DNA from: Nitrospirales bacterium LBB_01
Lineage (GTDB): Bacteria; Nitrospirota; Thermodesulfovibrionia; Thermodesulfovibrionales; Magnetobacteriaceae
Length of the DNA stretch: 64,000 bases
NCBI GenBank assembly: GCA_004376055.2
Contig: CP049016.1
Span: forward strand, 2,790,001 to 2,854,000
Direction of reading: 5' to 3'
How positions within the stretch are numbered: position 1 is the first letter of the stretch; every line of letters starts with the position of its first letter. Positions 26,403-34,504 of this stretch are shown one piece after another. The position numbers were made by a program, and so were the translations under genes. The notes beneath the pieces are model-generated. The model worked only from the letters and a program-made list of their open reading frames with translations. It did not search any database and was not told where the DNA came from.

Positions 26403-27692
26403 TTAAAAGTATCTTTTTATGATACCATTAAGGTAGTGTTCTAAGAAAGTATCCTCTGCTTTACAGAAAGAATCATATATGTCCTTTGATATCCTAAAAA
26501 ATATATCAAGCAGTATCGGGTCAAAGTGAGTGTGTCTCCCGTCCTCTAAAATGGATATGGTCTGTTCATAAGTAAACGGTTCTTTATATGGTCTTTTTGA
26601 AGTAAGCGCATCAAAGACGTCTGCAATAGCAAATATTCTGGCGTTCAGCGGTATCCCATCACCCTTAAGGCCGGTTAAGTACCCTGAGCCGTCAATTTTT
26701 TCGTGATGATACCTGACTACGTCAATTGAGTCCTTAAGCCAATTATACTTACCAACAATATCATCGCCGTGAAATACATGCGTTTTCATTATTTCAAATT
26801 CCTCGTCGGTAAGCTTTCCGGGCTTTAATAAAATATTGTCAGATATCGCTATCTTTCCAATATCGTGAAGAAATGAACCCTTAATTAAGCTCCTTAGACC
26901 TTCTTTGCTTAGCCCTGCGATTTCCCCAAGTTTAACAGCGTAGATGGTCACTCTGTAATTATGAATATTTGTATCGCTGTCACGTTTAGCTATAGCGCTG
27001 CCAAGCGCTATAAGCATTCCAATGTTTGCCTCTGACAAATCCCCGGAAAGTTTAATTAAATCCTTATTCATCACAATTATTATGGGATAGACAATTGCAG
27101 TGGTTGCAAACACGGATATAACTACCAACAGAAGAGAGCCAATGAGTAAATCCACGATTCCCTTCATAGTGCTTTCATCAACTCTATAAACGCCCTCAAA
27201 GTAACCTGCGATTGAACCGCCTGCCTCTTTAAGAGGTACAAATACCTGTAAAAAAATAGTTCCAGAATAATACAGCCTGTGATAGCTGACTGTATCTTTA
27301 AATTTATGCGTCCTTTTTTCTTTCACTACCAGCTTTTCATAACTATGTACAGTGTTTGCATCGGGAGATGCTACCTCAACAACCTTTTTCTTGCTTCTGT
27401 CGTATAGTTCTACTATAATAAAGTGTCCCATCTCTATGTGTTTGTACATGGCTTGTGACAGATATTGCACACACTCTTGTCTGTCACAATTTAGATATTC
27501 CAATTGAGTTTTATCCTCAACGAGTGGACGTGATTCTCTTTCGGCAAGTTTTGTAACCAATTCGTCAATGCTCTCAAGTTTGATGAAAAACACGATAGAT
27601 CCTAATACCAAAGATAGAATAACCCATCCTGCCGTAAGCCTTGAAATAAGTTTTAAATGGATGCTTCTCCGAGTTTTACCTGTTTTTATCAT
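26403..27692 (-). CDS. membrane HD-GYP-type phosphodiesterase-like sensor
   Basis: A 429-residue protein with a helix at about 20-38, a periplasmic sensor region to about 178, a second helix at about 180-208, and an HD-GYP domain at about 225-400 that would hydrolyse cyclic di-GMP. The metal dyad is H276-D277 in FLHDIGK, with later HVFHGDD, YHHEKIDGSGY and ADVFDALTSKRPYKE. The signature reads GYL where GYP is normal (GSGYLTGLKGDGIP). The protein is probably still metal-binding, but activity is open. It is transcribed divergently from the transporter gene. Confidence 0.85.
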   Translation of the reverse strand: MIKTGKTRRSIHLKLISRLTAGWVILSLVLGSIVFFIKLESIDELVTKLAERESRPLVEDKTQLEYLNCDRQECVQYLSQAMYKHIEMGHFIIVELYDRSKKKVVEVASPDANTVHSYEKLVVKEKRTHKFKDTVSYHRLYYSGTIFLQVFVPLKEAGGSIAGYFEGVYRVDESTMKGIVDLLIGSLLLVVISVFATTAIVYPIIIVMNKDLIKLSGDLSEANIGMLIALGSAIAKRDSDTNIHNYRVTIYAVKLGEIAGLSKEGLRSLIKGSFLHDIGKIAISDNILLKPGKLTDEEFEIMKTHVFHGDDIVGKYNWLKDSIDVVRYHHEKIDGSGYLTGLKGDGIPLNARIFAIADVFDALTSKRPYKEPFTYEQTISILEDGRHTHFDPILLDIFFRISKDIYDSFCKAEDTFLEHYLNGIIKRYF

Positions 27693-27766
27693 TACTGTTA
27701 TTATAACAATGTTAAGAATTTATATCTATCGTTATATCAAGGATGTCTAAGTAAAGGGGGTAGAAA

Positions 27767-29122
27767 ATGCATGAGGCTGTACAAACCACAACTGCCGGAG
27801 GTTTTGTTTTCTGGGCTTCTACAATAATTTTTATTTTAACTTATGCTGCGATAATCTCTGAAAAAATCCATAAAACCGTAGCAGCCATATTTGGCGGCGC
27901 TCTTATGATAATTATTGGAATATTGACCCAGCACGAGGCTTTCCATGTTGAGGAGCTTGGTGTGGACTGGAATGTTATCTTTCTTCTTATTTCAATGATG
28001 GTCATAATTAACCTAATGCGTCCTACCGGTTTTTTTGAATACATTGCAATTAAAGCCGCCCGTCTTGGAAAAGGCGACCCAGTCCTAATATTGATTATTT
28101 TTGCGGTAGTTACCGCCATACTGAGCGCTCTTTTAGACAATGTCACAACAGTTATGCTTATAACTCCGGTCACTATTCTTATAGCCGATGCGCTTGAGGT
28201 TGACCCCGTACCGTTTCTAATCATGGAGGCCGTGGCGTCAAATATCGGTGGAACGGCAACGCTCATCGGAGACCCGCCTAATATGATGATTGCCTCAAAG
28301 GCAAAACTGGTTTTTATGGATTTTATCGTACATCTTGCTCCAATAGTTGTTTTAATTATGGTTGTGCTTATTGTTGTGATAAAAATAATATTTGGCAATA
28401 AACTAAAAACCACAGAGGAAAGAAAACAAAGAATACTTCAAATGAATGAAAACGATGCCATCAAAGATTCGTTGATGCTTAAGAAATCTCTATTTGTGTT
28501 GACACTGGTGCTCACAGGATTTGTTTTTCATGGTAAACTTCACTATGAGCCGGCAACGATAGCACTTTTTGGCGCGGGACTATTGCTTTTACTGTCAAAG
28601 ACTGATGAGCCGCATCACATACTTGCCGAGGTTGAATGGCCTGTGATTTTCTTTTTTATCGGACTTTTTATACTGGTCGGTGGTGTGGTAAAGGGCGGCC
28701 TTGTTACTTTAATGTCACATAAAATGCTTGCCCTTACGCATGGAAATATGTTTGCTACAAGCATGGTGGTTTTGTGGTTTTCTGCGATAGCATCCGCAAT
28801 AATTGACAACATTCCTTTTGTAGCGACGATGAACCCTCTGATAATTGATATGGCGCATCAGCTTTGGCCAAATCTTGACGGCGTCGCACTCCTTCAACAT
28901 AAAGACCTTATGCCGGTGTGGTGGTCGCTTGCGTTGGGTGCCTGTCTAGGAGGCAATGGTTCTGCAATCGGCGCCACAGCTAACGTTATAGTAGTTGGAA
29001 TGGCTGAGAAGGCAGGACGCAAGATTTCCTTTATACGATTTGCGGCTTACGGTTTTCCTATCATGATTCTGACCATTTTAATATCCATGATTTATATTTG
29101 GCTGAGGTACTACCTGTTTTAG
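27767..29122 (+). CDS. ArsB/NhaD (SLC13-related) permease
   Basis: A 451-residue protein with about twelve membrane helices in two related halves. The ion-transporter signatures are LLDNVTTVMLITPVTI, NIGGTATLIGDPPNMMIASKA in the first half and IIDNIPFVATMNPLII, GGNGSAIGATANVIVVGMA in the second. These fit the arsenite / Na+-H+ / P-protein group. The substrate is not clear. It has a GGGGTAGAAA site. A cation diffusion facilitator gene follows 86 bases later, so cation homeostasis is plausible. Confidence 0.85.
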   Translation: MHEAVQTTTAGGFVFWASTIIFILTYAAIISEKIHKTVAAIFGGALMIIIGILTQHEAFHVEELGVDWNVIFLLISMMVIINLMRPTGFFEYIAIKAARLGKGDPVLILIIFAVVTAILSALLDNVTTVMLITPVTILIADALEVDPVPFLIMEAVASNIGGTATLIGDPPNMMIASKAKLVFMDFIVHLAPIVVLIMVVLIVVIKIIFGNKLKTTEERKQRILQMNENDAIKDSLMLKKSLFVLTLVLTGFVFHGKLHYEPATIALFGAGLLLLLSKTDEPHHILAEVEWPVIFFFIGLFILVGGVVKGGLVTLMSHKMLALTHGNMFATSMVVLWFSAIASAIIDNIPFVATMNPLIIDMAHQLWPNLDGVALLQHKDLMPVWWSLALGACLGGNGSAIGATANVIVVGMAEKAGRKISFIRFAAYGFPIMILTILISMIYIWLRYYLF

Positions 29123-29208
29123 TTTTCTGATGTTTATTTCATTACAAACTCTTTTTTACTGCAAAATATGTAATAATATTGAAACACATCTGGAGTAATA
29201 ATATAAAA

Positions 29209-30078
29209 ATGGAAAACAACATTAGACAAATACGGCAGGTATTGATATACACGATGGTTTTAAACCTGACGGTATCCGGCTTTAAGATTGTCTATGGAAT
29301 GATGACTCATTCGGTGTCTATATATTCGGATGGATTTCACTCTGTGTTTGATGGGCTTTCAAATGTGGTAGGTTTGGTCGGTCTGCGGTTTGCCTATAAT
29401 CCGCCTGACAGCGAACATCCTTACGGCCACAAAAAAGTGGAAATTCTTCTTACCGTTATGATTTCGCTTATGATGTTTTTTGCCTGTTTTGAGATTTTTA
29501 AAAATGTATATACTTCACTTACAGGGAAGACTCCGGAGTTAAAAATTTCGGTTGAAAGTTTTATCGTAATGATTTCCACTCTTGCCATAAACTTGTTTGT
29601 CTGCACCTACGAAAAAAGGATGGGACAAAAGCTAAACAGTGATTTTTTGATTGCCGATTCGGCTCACACAAAAAGCGACATATATGTAACCTCAGGGGTA
29701 TTAGTTGGGCTAGCTTTGTCAAAACTTGGACTGCCTCATATTGACCCTGTTGTGGGCGCCGTAGTCGGTGTGATGGTAGCGTGGGCAGGGGTTTCAATTT
29801 TGAAGTCAACCATAAGTGTGCTGATTGACGCTAACCAAATTGACACGGAGCTGCTGCGTGAAATTTCCTGTAAGACTGAAGGTGTTGCAGGCTGCCACAA
29901 GATTAGAACCCGCGGAGCGAGGGGCTGCGTGTTTGTTGATTTACATATATTTGTTGACCCCTCCTTAACTGTAGCAAGAGGACATGAAATCGCTCATATT
30001 GTGGTCAATGCTATAAAGAGAGAGATGGACGGCGTTGCAGATGTGGTCGTCCACGTTGAACCAGCTAAAAAAACTTGA
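29209..30078 (+). CDS. cation diffusion facilitator family transporter
   Basis: A CDF (MamB/FieF/CzcD superfamily) exporter of 289 residues from ATG 29209; a TTG ten codons earlier is weaker. Six helices are followed by a cytoplasmic ferredoxin-like domain (about 205-289). Both metal half-sites are present: SDGFHSVFDG in helix 2 and DSAHTKSDI in helix 5 (HxxxD each), so it should export divalent cations such as Zn, Fe or Mn. The -35 box of the leuA leader overlaps its stop codon. Confidence 0.92.
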   Translation: MENNIRQIRQVLIYTMVLNLTVSGFKIVYGMMTHSVSIYSDGFHSVFDGLSNVVGLVGLRFAYNPPDSEHPYGHKKVEILLTVMISLMMFFACFEIFKNVYTSLTGKTPELKISVESFIVMISTLAINLFVCTYEKRMGQKLNSDFLIADSAHTKSDIYVTSGVLVGLALSKLGLPHIDPVVGAVVGVMVAWAGVSILKSTISVLIDANQIDTELLREISCKTEGVAGCHKIRTRGARGCVFVDLHIFVDPSLTVARGHEIAHIVVNAIKREMDGVADVVVHVEPAKKT

Positions 30079-30104
30079 CAACCGGTTAAAAAATTTTGTA
30101 CAAT
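30075..30104 (+). promoter_or_regulatory. promoter of the leuA leader
   Basis: TTGACA (30075-30080) and TACAAT (30099-30104) have an 18-base spacer. It places transcription start near 30111, about 190 bases before leuA, leaving a long structured leader. Confidence 0.75.
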
Positions 30105-30131
30105 CACACCATGGTAGTTTCAGTTGCTATA

Positions 30132-30215
30132 ATGAGAGTTAATTTAAAAGGGTTGCGCCGACTATGTGAGGTTCTGCGGCCCATGCTAAGGAGTGTTATC
30201 AGCGTAGATAATTAA
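30132..30215 (+). CDS. leucine-rich leader peptide of leuA
   Basis: A 27-codon frame with five leucines at positions 5, 8, 11, 15 and 19 (MRVNLKGLRRLCEVLRPML, then RSVISVDN), using codons TTA, TTG, CTA, CTG and CTA. It stops 29 bases before the terminator hairpin that precedes leuA. There is no strong ribosome-binding site. The composition and place are what ribosome-mediated attenuation by leucine supply predicts. The leucines are spaced rather than consecutive, so this remains an inference. Confidence 0.6.
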   Translation: MRVNLKGLRRLCEVLRPMLRSVISVDN

Positions 30216-30244
30216 CAGTACTGTAAATAGATAACTTTGACGAT

Positions 30245-30290
30245 AAAGGGTTGTGGAATATGAAAAAACCGCAGCCCTTTTTTTATTTTT
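30245..30290 (+). terminator. attenuator terminator in the leuA leader
   Basis: AAAGGGTTGTGG (30245-30256) pairs with CCGCAGCCCTTT (30269-30280), with two G-U pairs, followed by TTTTATTTTT. An almost identical AAAGGGTTGCG at about 30146 and CTGCGG at about 30173 inside the leader peptide can pair with the same 3' arm, giving a rival structure. The leuA ribosome-binding site follows at once. Confidence 0.75.
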
Positions 30291-30304
30291 AAAGGAGGTA
30301 ACAA

Positions 30305-32023
30305 ATGAATAGAATGCAGGTTGAAAAATACCGCCCATATAAGGCAGTGAGTTTAGAGGAGCGTCTGTGGCCCTCACGTGTGTTGGAAAAAGCTCCGGTT
30401 TGGTGCGCTGTGGATCTCAGAGACGGCAACCAAGCGCTGCCCTCTCCAATGGAGATAGATGCAAAACTTGTGATGTTTAAACTGCTTACTGAGATTGGGT
30501 TTAAAGAAATTGAAATCAGCTTTCCATCAGCTTCAAAGGTTGATTTTGAATTTACACGCTGCTTGATTGAAAATAGTCTTATTCCTGATGACGTTACAAT
30601 TCAGGTAATTACTCAGGCTCGTGTTCACCTGATTAATAAAACTTTTGAAGCCATAGAAGGAGCAAAGCGGGTAAATGTGCACCTTTACAATTCCACATCG
30701 GAACTTCAACGCAGGGTGGTCTTTAAAAAGAGCAAGGCTGAGATTATTGCTTTGGCTGCGGAGGGTGCGGAATGTATAAAAAATGAGACATTAAAACACA
30801 GGGACACGGAATTTGTCCTTGAGTACTCTCCTGAAAGTTTTACGGCAACGGAACCTGAGTTTGCTCTTGAAATATGTATGGCGGTAATGGATGTTTGGCG
30901 ACCGGATGTTAAAAGTAAGATGATAATAAACTTGCCCTCTACGGTGGAACACTCATCTCCAAACGTATATGCCGATACGATAGAGTGGTTTATCAAAAAC
31001 ATGGGTAGGGCTAAAGTGGAGAAATCCATAATAAGCGTTCACACACATAACGACAGAGGAACCGCCGTTGCAGCAACGGAGCTGGCGCTGTTGGCTGGGG
31101 CTGAGCGGGTAGAAGGCACACTGTTTGGAAATGGCGAGCGCACAGGAAACGTGGATATTATCACGGTTGCTCTTAATATGTTTACTCAGGGAGTTAATCC
31201 GCATATTTACATCGGAGACATCAACCGGATTGTTGAAACGTACGAACGCTGTACCGGAATGAACGTACACAGCCGCCATCCGTACGCCGGAGGGCTTGTC
31301 TTTACTGCATTTTCAGGCTCTCATCAGGATGCTATCAAGAAAGGAATGCGTGCCATGAAAGAAAGCAATTCTCAATTTTGGGAGGTTCCATACATTCCCA
31401 TAGACCCCTCAGATATTGGGAAAACGTATGAGTCAATCATCAGGATAAACAGCCAATCCGGCAAAGGTGGAATAGCCTACATTATGGAGGAGGAATTTGG
31501 ATTTAAGATTCCTAAAGAAATGCAGCCGGAGTTTGCAGCGATTATCCAAAAAATTTCGGAAGAAACCGGAAAGGAAATCAACGCCGGCGCCGTTTGGGAT
31601 AGTTTTAAAAAGCACTACCTTAATGTGACATCTCCGATTGAGCTTATAAATTGTAATATAACTGAGTCACAGGTAGATGACAACGGTTCTGTTACTGTGG
31701 ATGCGAATGTGAAGGTCAGCGATAAACAGGCACATATCTCAGGGAGTGGCAATGGTCCTGTGGATGCTTTCTGTAATGCTATACGAAGGGAGATGTCCAC
31801 TGAGTTTAGTCTCATAAGCTATCATGAACACTCGCTGGAGATTGGCTCAACCTCACGTGCGGCTGCTTATATTCAGTTGGAGGATAACAAAGGACGGCAG
31901 ACTTTTGGCGTAGGTGTTGACAGCAACATCAGCATAGCTTCAATTAAAGCTGTCATCAGCGGTCTTAACAAACTTACATCAAGTAGCGTTCATAGTGGTA
32001 AAGTTCTCTGTTATACAGATTAA
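30305..32023 (+). CDS. leuA: 2-isopropylmalate synthase
   Basis: LeuA condenses acetyl-CoA with 2-oxoisovalerate, the first committed step to leucine. This is the long form (572 residues). The HMGL-like barrel has DLRDGNQALPSPM and HTHNDRGTA, the metal-binding region. The C-terminal LeuA dimer/allosteric domain (about 440-565) contains VSDKQAHISGSGNGPVDA, the leucine-feedback part. The ribosome-binding site is AAAGGAGGT. A mobile repeat begins at about 31981 and supplies the last fourteen codons or so and the stop. Confidence 0.95.
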   Translation: MNRMQVEKYRPYKAVSLEERLWPSRVLEKAPVWCAVDLRDGNQALPSPMEIDAKLVMFKLLTEIGFKEIEISFPSASKVDFEFTRCLIENSLIPDDVTIQVITQARVHLINKTFEAIEGAKRVNVHLYNSTSELQRRVVFKKSKAEIIALAAEGAECIKNETLKHRDTEFVLEYSPESFTATEPEFALEICMAVMDVWRPDVKSKMIINLPSTVEHSSPNVYADTIEWFIKNMGRAKVEKSIISVHTHNDRGTAVAATELALLAGAERVEGTLFGNGERTGNVDIITVALNMFTQGVNPHIYIGDINRIVETYERCTGMNVHSRHPYAGGLVFTAFSGSHQDAIKKGMRAMKESNSQFWEVPYIPIDPSDIGKTYESIIRINSQSGKGGIAYIMEEEFGFKIPKEMQPEFAAIIQKISEETGKEINAGAVWDSFKKHYLNVTSPIELINCNITESQVDDNGSVTVDANVKVSDKQAHISGSGNGPVDAFCNAIRREMSTEFSLISYHEHSLEIGSTSRAAAYIQLEDNKGRQTFGVGVDSNISIASIKAVISGLNKLTSSSVHSGKVLCYTD

Positions 32024-32203
32024 TTTGCTGGTTACTTAGGACGAGATTGCCACGTCGCTATCGCTCCTCGCAATGACAGATAAAAAACAGCCCAAATTTG
32101 TCATTGCGAGCGTAGCGAAGCAATCTCATCAAACCAACAAAACGTTAGGTTTCAGTTTCTTTTTCGTCAATAGTTAATTACTTTTTTGACAGCTACTTGG
32201 TAT
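31981..32203. mobile_element. MITE-like repeat, ATACCAAGT family, copy 2, in the 3' end of leuA
   Basis: It starts AAGTAGCGTTCATAGTGG and ends GCTACTTGGTAT, closely matching 16449-16670 over its length, including the GAGATTGCCACGTCGC palindrome. The first 43 bases are read as the end of leuA. Confidence 0.75.
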
Positions 32204-32219
32204 CCGGTAAGTTTTGATT

Positions 32220-32251
32220 AAGGGGAAAGAGTTTTTTAGCTCTTTCCCCTT
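32220..32251. terminator. bidirectional hairpin between convergent leuA and methyltransferase genes
   Basis: AAGGGGAAAGAG (32220-32231) and CTCTTTCCCCTT (32240-32251) form a perfect 12-bp stem with a T-rich loop. It sits between two convergent genes and can serve both. The T runs after it are short. Confidence 0.6.
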
Positions 32252-32257
32252 ATCATG

Positions 32258-33451
32258 TTAAAACGTTGGCACTGGGATGTTTCCCCAGCCTGTGTCGCCG
32301 GAGAGTTCTTTAAAGGTAATCAGCTTTAGATTGTGAATATCAACATCGGCCATAAACTGCGGCTCACGCTTTGCGTTTATTGCCAACATGCCGCTTAAGG
32401 CGATATTGTTTACATTTGGGATTTTAAGAAAAATCAGTTTTCTAATCACTGTGCCAGCCGCTCTGTGTTTCATGTGCGCAGCAACATTCCCGTTATGTTC
32501 CATTGCGCTGTGTGCCTGACAAAGGTGACTAAATGGGTGAAACACCCAGTCAGTAATCATAGAGATTGCATGATGCTGTTTGTAGAGTTTCCAGTTGTCT
32601 CCGGTATCGGCAATTAGCCCTTGCATGATGTAATTGGGCGGGAGAAAATAGACAAGGTATTTTTCGTCAGCTTTGATGTGGGATTTGATTTCCTCAATCT
32701 CAAGCACTTGTGCCATCCGGTGATCCATTTTAAACTTATCTTCGTTCATAATTGACACGGCTGTAATGTTGTTGTTATCAGTCCATGAGCTTAGGTGAGA
32801 TATTGTGTATGACCTCAGAGAAAACCCTGTCGCAATTGTAATTACCGACAACAAAACAAAAGCTGCAATTCCGCCTGTTACACTTCTTGGCATGATAACC
32901 TGTTCAATCCTTTTTGGTAAAAACATACCGGTTTGTGTCATGTAACGGCTGTAGTCTTTATTGTGCAGTTTGAGCATTCTTTGTTCCTCGTCTTTTGACA
33001 GGAGGTAGTAACACAGTACCATGAAAAGCCATAGAACCAGAACTAAGAATCTCGGCCAAAGGACGGCAAGTCCAATGCCGGCAGTAATCAAAGCTGCATA
33101 CTGAGGGTGTCTGATGAATGTGTAAAGGCCTTTGACAACAGCGCCTTTTTTTAAGAACTTCGCTCTGTAAACTAAAAAGGCGCATATAAAGAACAAAGAT
33201 ATTCCGCCAACGAAAAACACAGAGCCCATTACGCGTATAAATTTCAAAAAGGCGTCCGGCGGAACAACCATGTGTGGAAGGAAAAAGACGCTCAGCCAAC
33301 GCGTGGCGGTAAATTTAGAGGTCGCAAGCAAAAATGGATTAAAAGCAGAATAGAAAAATCCGGCAAACGGACTTATCATTATAAGCACTTCTAAGCCTAT
33401 AATAAAGTAAAACACTGCTGCAGCGCTAAAGAAAGTTTTAGATTTATTCAT
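32258..33451 (-). CDS. membrane isoprenylcysteine/phospholipid methyltransferase-like protein with His-rich C-terminal region
   Basis: A 397-residue protein. The first 180 residues hold about five helices and the PEMT/ICMT core: GLYTFIRHPQYAALI and SKDEEQRMLKLHNKDYSRYM, which bind S-adenosylmethionine. A further helix lies at about 195-215. The C-terminal 180 residues are outside known methyltransferases and contain many histidines and methionines (QHHAISMITDWVFHPFSHLC, HMKHRAAG). That part could bind metal or haem. The acceptor substrate is unknown. Confidence 0.75.
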   Translation of the reverse strand: MNKSKTFFSAAAVFYFIIGLEVLIMISPFAGFFYSAFNPFLLATSKFTATRWLSVFFLPHMVVPPDAFLKFIRVMGSVFFVGGISLFFICAFLVYRAKFLKKGAVVKGLYTFIRHPQYAALITAGIGLAVLWPRFLVLVLWLFMVLCYYLLSKDEEQRMLKLHNKDYSRYMTQTGMFLPKRIEQVIMPRSVTGGIAAFVLLSVITIATGFSLRSYTISHLSSWTDNNNITAVSIMNEDKFKMDHRMAQVLEIEEIKSHIKADEKYLVYFLPPNYIMQGLIADTGDNWKLYKQHHAISMITDWVFHPFSHLCQAHSAMEHNGNVAAHMKHRAAGTVIRKLIFLKIPNVNNIALSGMLAINAKREPQFMADVDIHNLKLITFKELSGDTGWGNIPVPTF

Positions 33452-33536
33452 AAAAGATCTCCTGTCGTTTTTTTAGTTATTCAACCCTCTGTGATAAAAC
33501 ACAAAGAGAGCATTAGCTATGTTTAGAGCTAACTGA

Positions 33537-33857
33537 TTAAACGGCAGGGGGTTTTTGAAATAGATTTGGAAATGGATCATTGTATATATCTGACGAACTT
33601 AAAACGTAATCGCTGCATACCGGAAAACAACGGCTTACAGTTTTTATATCTGAAATTGTTAAAACAAATGTTTGATGAAAAATCTTTCCAATTTTCTCAT
33701 TGACGGTATCCCGTTTTTCAGAGCAATTGTGACAACATTTTTTCAATTGGCAGTCATGAGTTTTGGCAGATAAAAACCCAGTCTTTGCCGCAAAACCATA
33801 AACACAAGTGTTTTGAAGCATAAGTGCGCACACTATAAGAAACACTATCGTTTTCAT
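33537..33857 (-). CDS. small secreted cysteine-rich protein, unknown
   Basis: A 106-residue protein with a signal peptide (about 1-22) and a cysteine cluster, HDCQLKKCCHNC, followed by two further cysteines near residue 78. It could bind metal or form disulfides in the periplasm. No family is recognised. It lies 85 bases upstream of the methyltransferase-like gene on the same strand and borders the metal-handling cluster. Confidence 0.55.
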   Translation of the reverse strand: MKTIVFLIVCALMLQNTCVYGFAAKTGFLSAKTHDCQLKKCCHNCSEKRDTVNEKIGKIFHQTFVLTISDIKTVSRCFPVCSDYVLSSSDIYNDPFPNLFQKPPAV

Positions 33858-33947
33858 ACGTTTTCATTGTAACTTTATACTGGCACAAAATGGAATAGGT
33901 AATCCAGCGATATAGAAATCAGTTGAACCTCATAAGGAACTGTGAGG

Positions 33948-34013
33948 TTAAATCCCAAGAATTCCGCTGATACACCACATAACTACCCATAATATTGCAA
34001 ATATCTTTCCTAT
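33948..34013 (-). pseudogene. second copy of the 21-residue membrane peptide gene, start codon ATA
   Basis: This is nearly the same as the gene at 36008-36073: 16 of 21 codons give the same residue (IGKIFAILWVVMWCISGILGI), with the same G-rich stretch before it. The first codon is ATA where the other copy has ATG, and no other in-frame start precedes it. It may be a decayed copy, or ATA may be used weakly as a start. Confidence 0.5.
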
Positions 34014-34048
34014 GACTTCACCCCCCCTTTTCAGAACAAAAAGCAAAA

Positions 34049-34408
34049 TTACTCTCCTCCTATGTGAAGAACCCTGTCGGCAGAGAAACAACTGGCAAGA
34101 TACATGTCTGCGCTCTTTACTCTAAATCCGCTTATCAAGTCTTCCTTGTGAATTCCACGCGCCTCAGCACATGCCTCACACGCTGTTACATTTGCACCGT
34201 CAGCAACAAGTTCTGTGATAGTCTTTTCCAGCGACGAGTAGTCCTTAAAAGAACGCTGCCCCTTCTTTGACAGCATCGTGCCGTTTCCAGAAAGCCAGAT
34301 ATCAACGTCATGGCCTTTCTTTCTTGCCGCCTCAGCCAGCTTCACGGCAAAGTCCAGCGTCATCGACCCTATAAGTGAAGAGAAGCAACCAATCGTTAAT
34401 TTACCCAT
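34049..34408 (-). CDS. DsrE/DsrF-like small protein
   Basis: A 119-residue DsrE-fold protein (SSLIGSMTLDFAVKLAEAARKKGHDVDIWLSGNG). The conserved cysteine region reads TACEACAEARGI near residue 77-87, followed by LISGFRVKSADMYLASCFSADRVL. Such proteins carry sulfur on a cysteine or act as small binding subunits. The ribosome-binding site AGGAGG is well placed. It is the third gene downstream of the Mms6-like and MamB-like genes and may be part of their transcript. Confidence 0.8.
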   Translation of the reverse strand: MGKLTIGCFSSLIGSMTLDFAVKLAEAARKKGHDVDIWLSGNGTMLSKKGQRSFKDYSSLEKTITELVADGANVTACEACAEARGIHKEDLISGFRVKSADMYLASCFSADRVLHIGGE

Positions 34409-34504
34409 TTCATATCCTCCTAAGAGTCAGATTGTTTTCTATAGTGTGTTAAAATTAGGGCGGTGAGTGCGTCAAAACTCAACCCTTCATGAAATTGCGT
34501 CATT

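Noticed and set aside
26355-26444. 29-codon frame with a GAGGAG site overlapping the HD-GYP gene end
   Set aside because: It overlaps the coding sequence on the opposite strand and has no sign of conservation visible here.
29209-30078. This CDF considered as a MamM/MamB homologue of the magnetosome module
   Set aside because: It has ordinary CDF features with both HxxxD sites, a normal tail and no N-terminal CxxC; a generic CDF call is safer.
30105-30300. Leader before leuA considered as a T-box or other known riboswitch
   Set aside because: I see no T-box sequence (AGGGTGGNACCGCG) or other known core. The leader peptide and terminator explain the region better.
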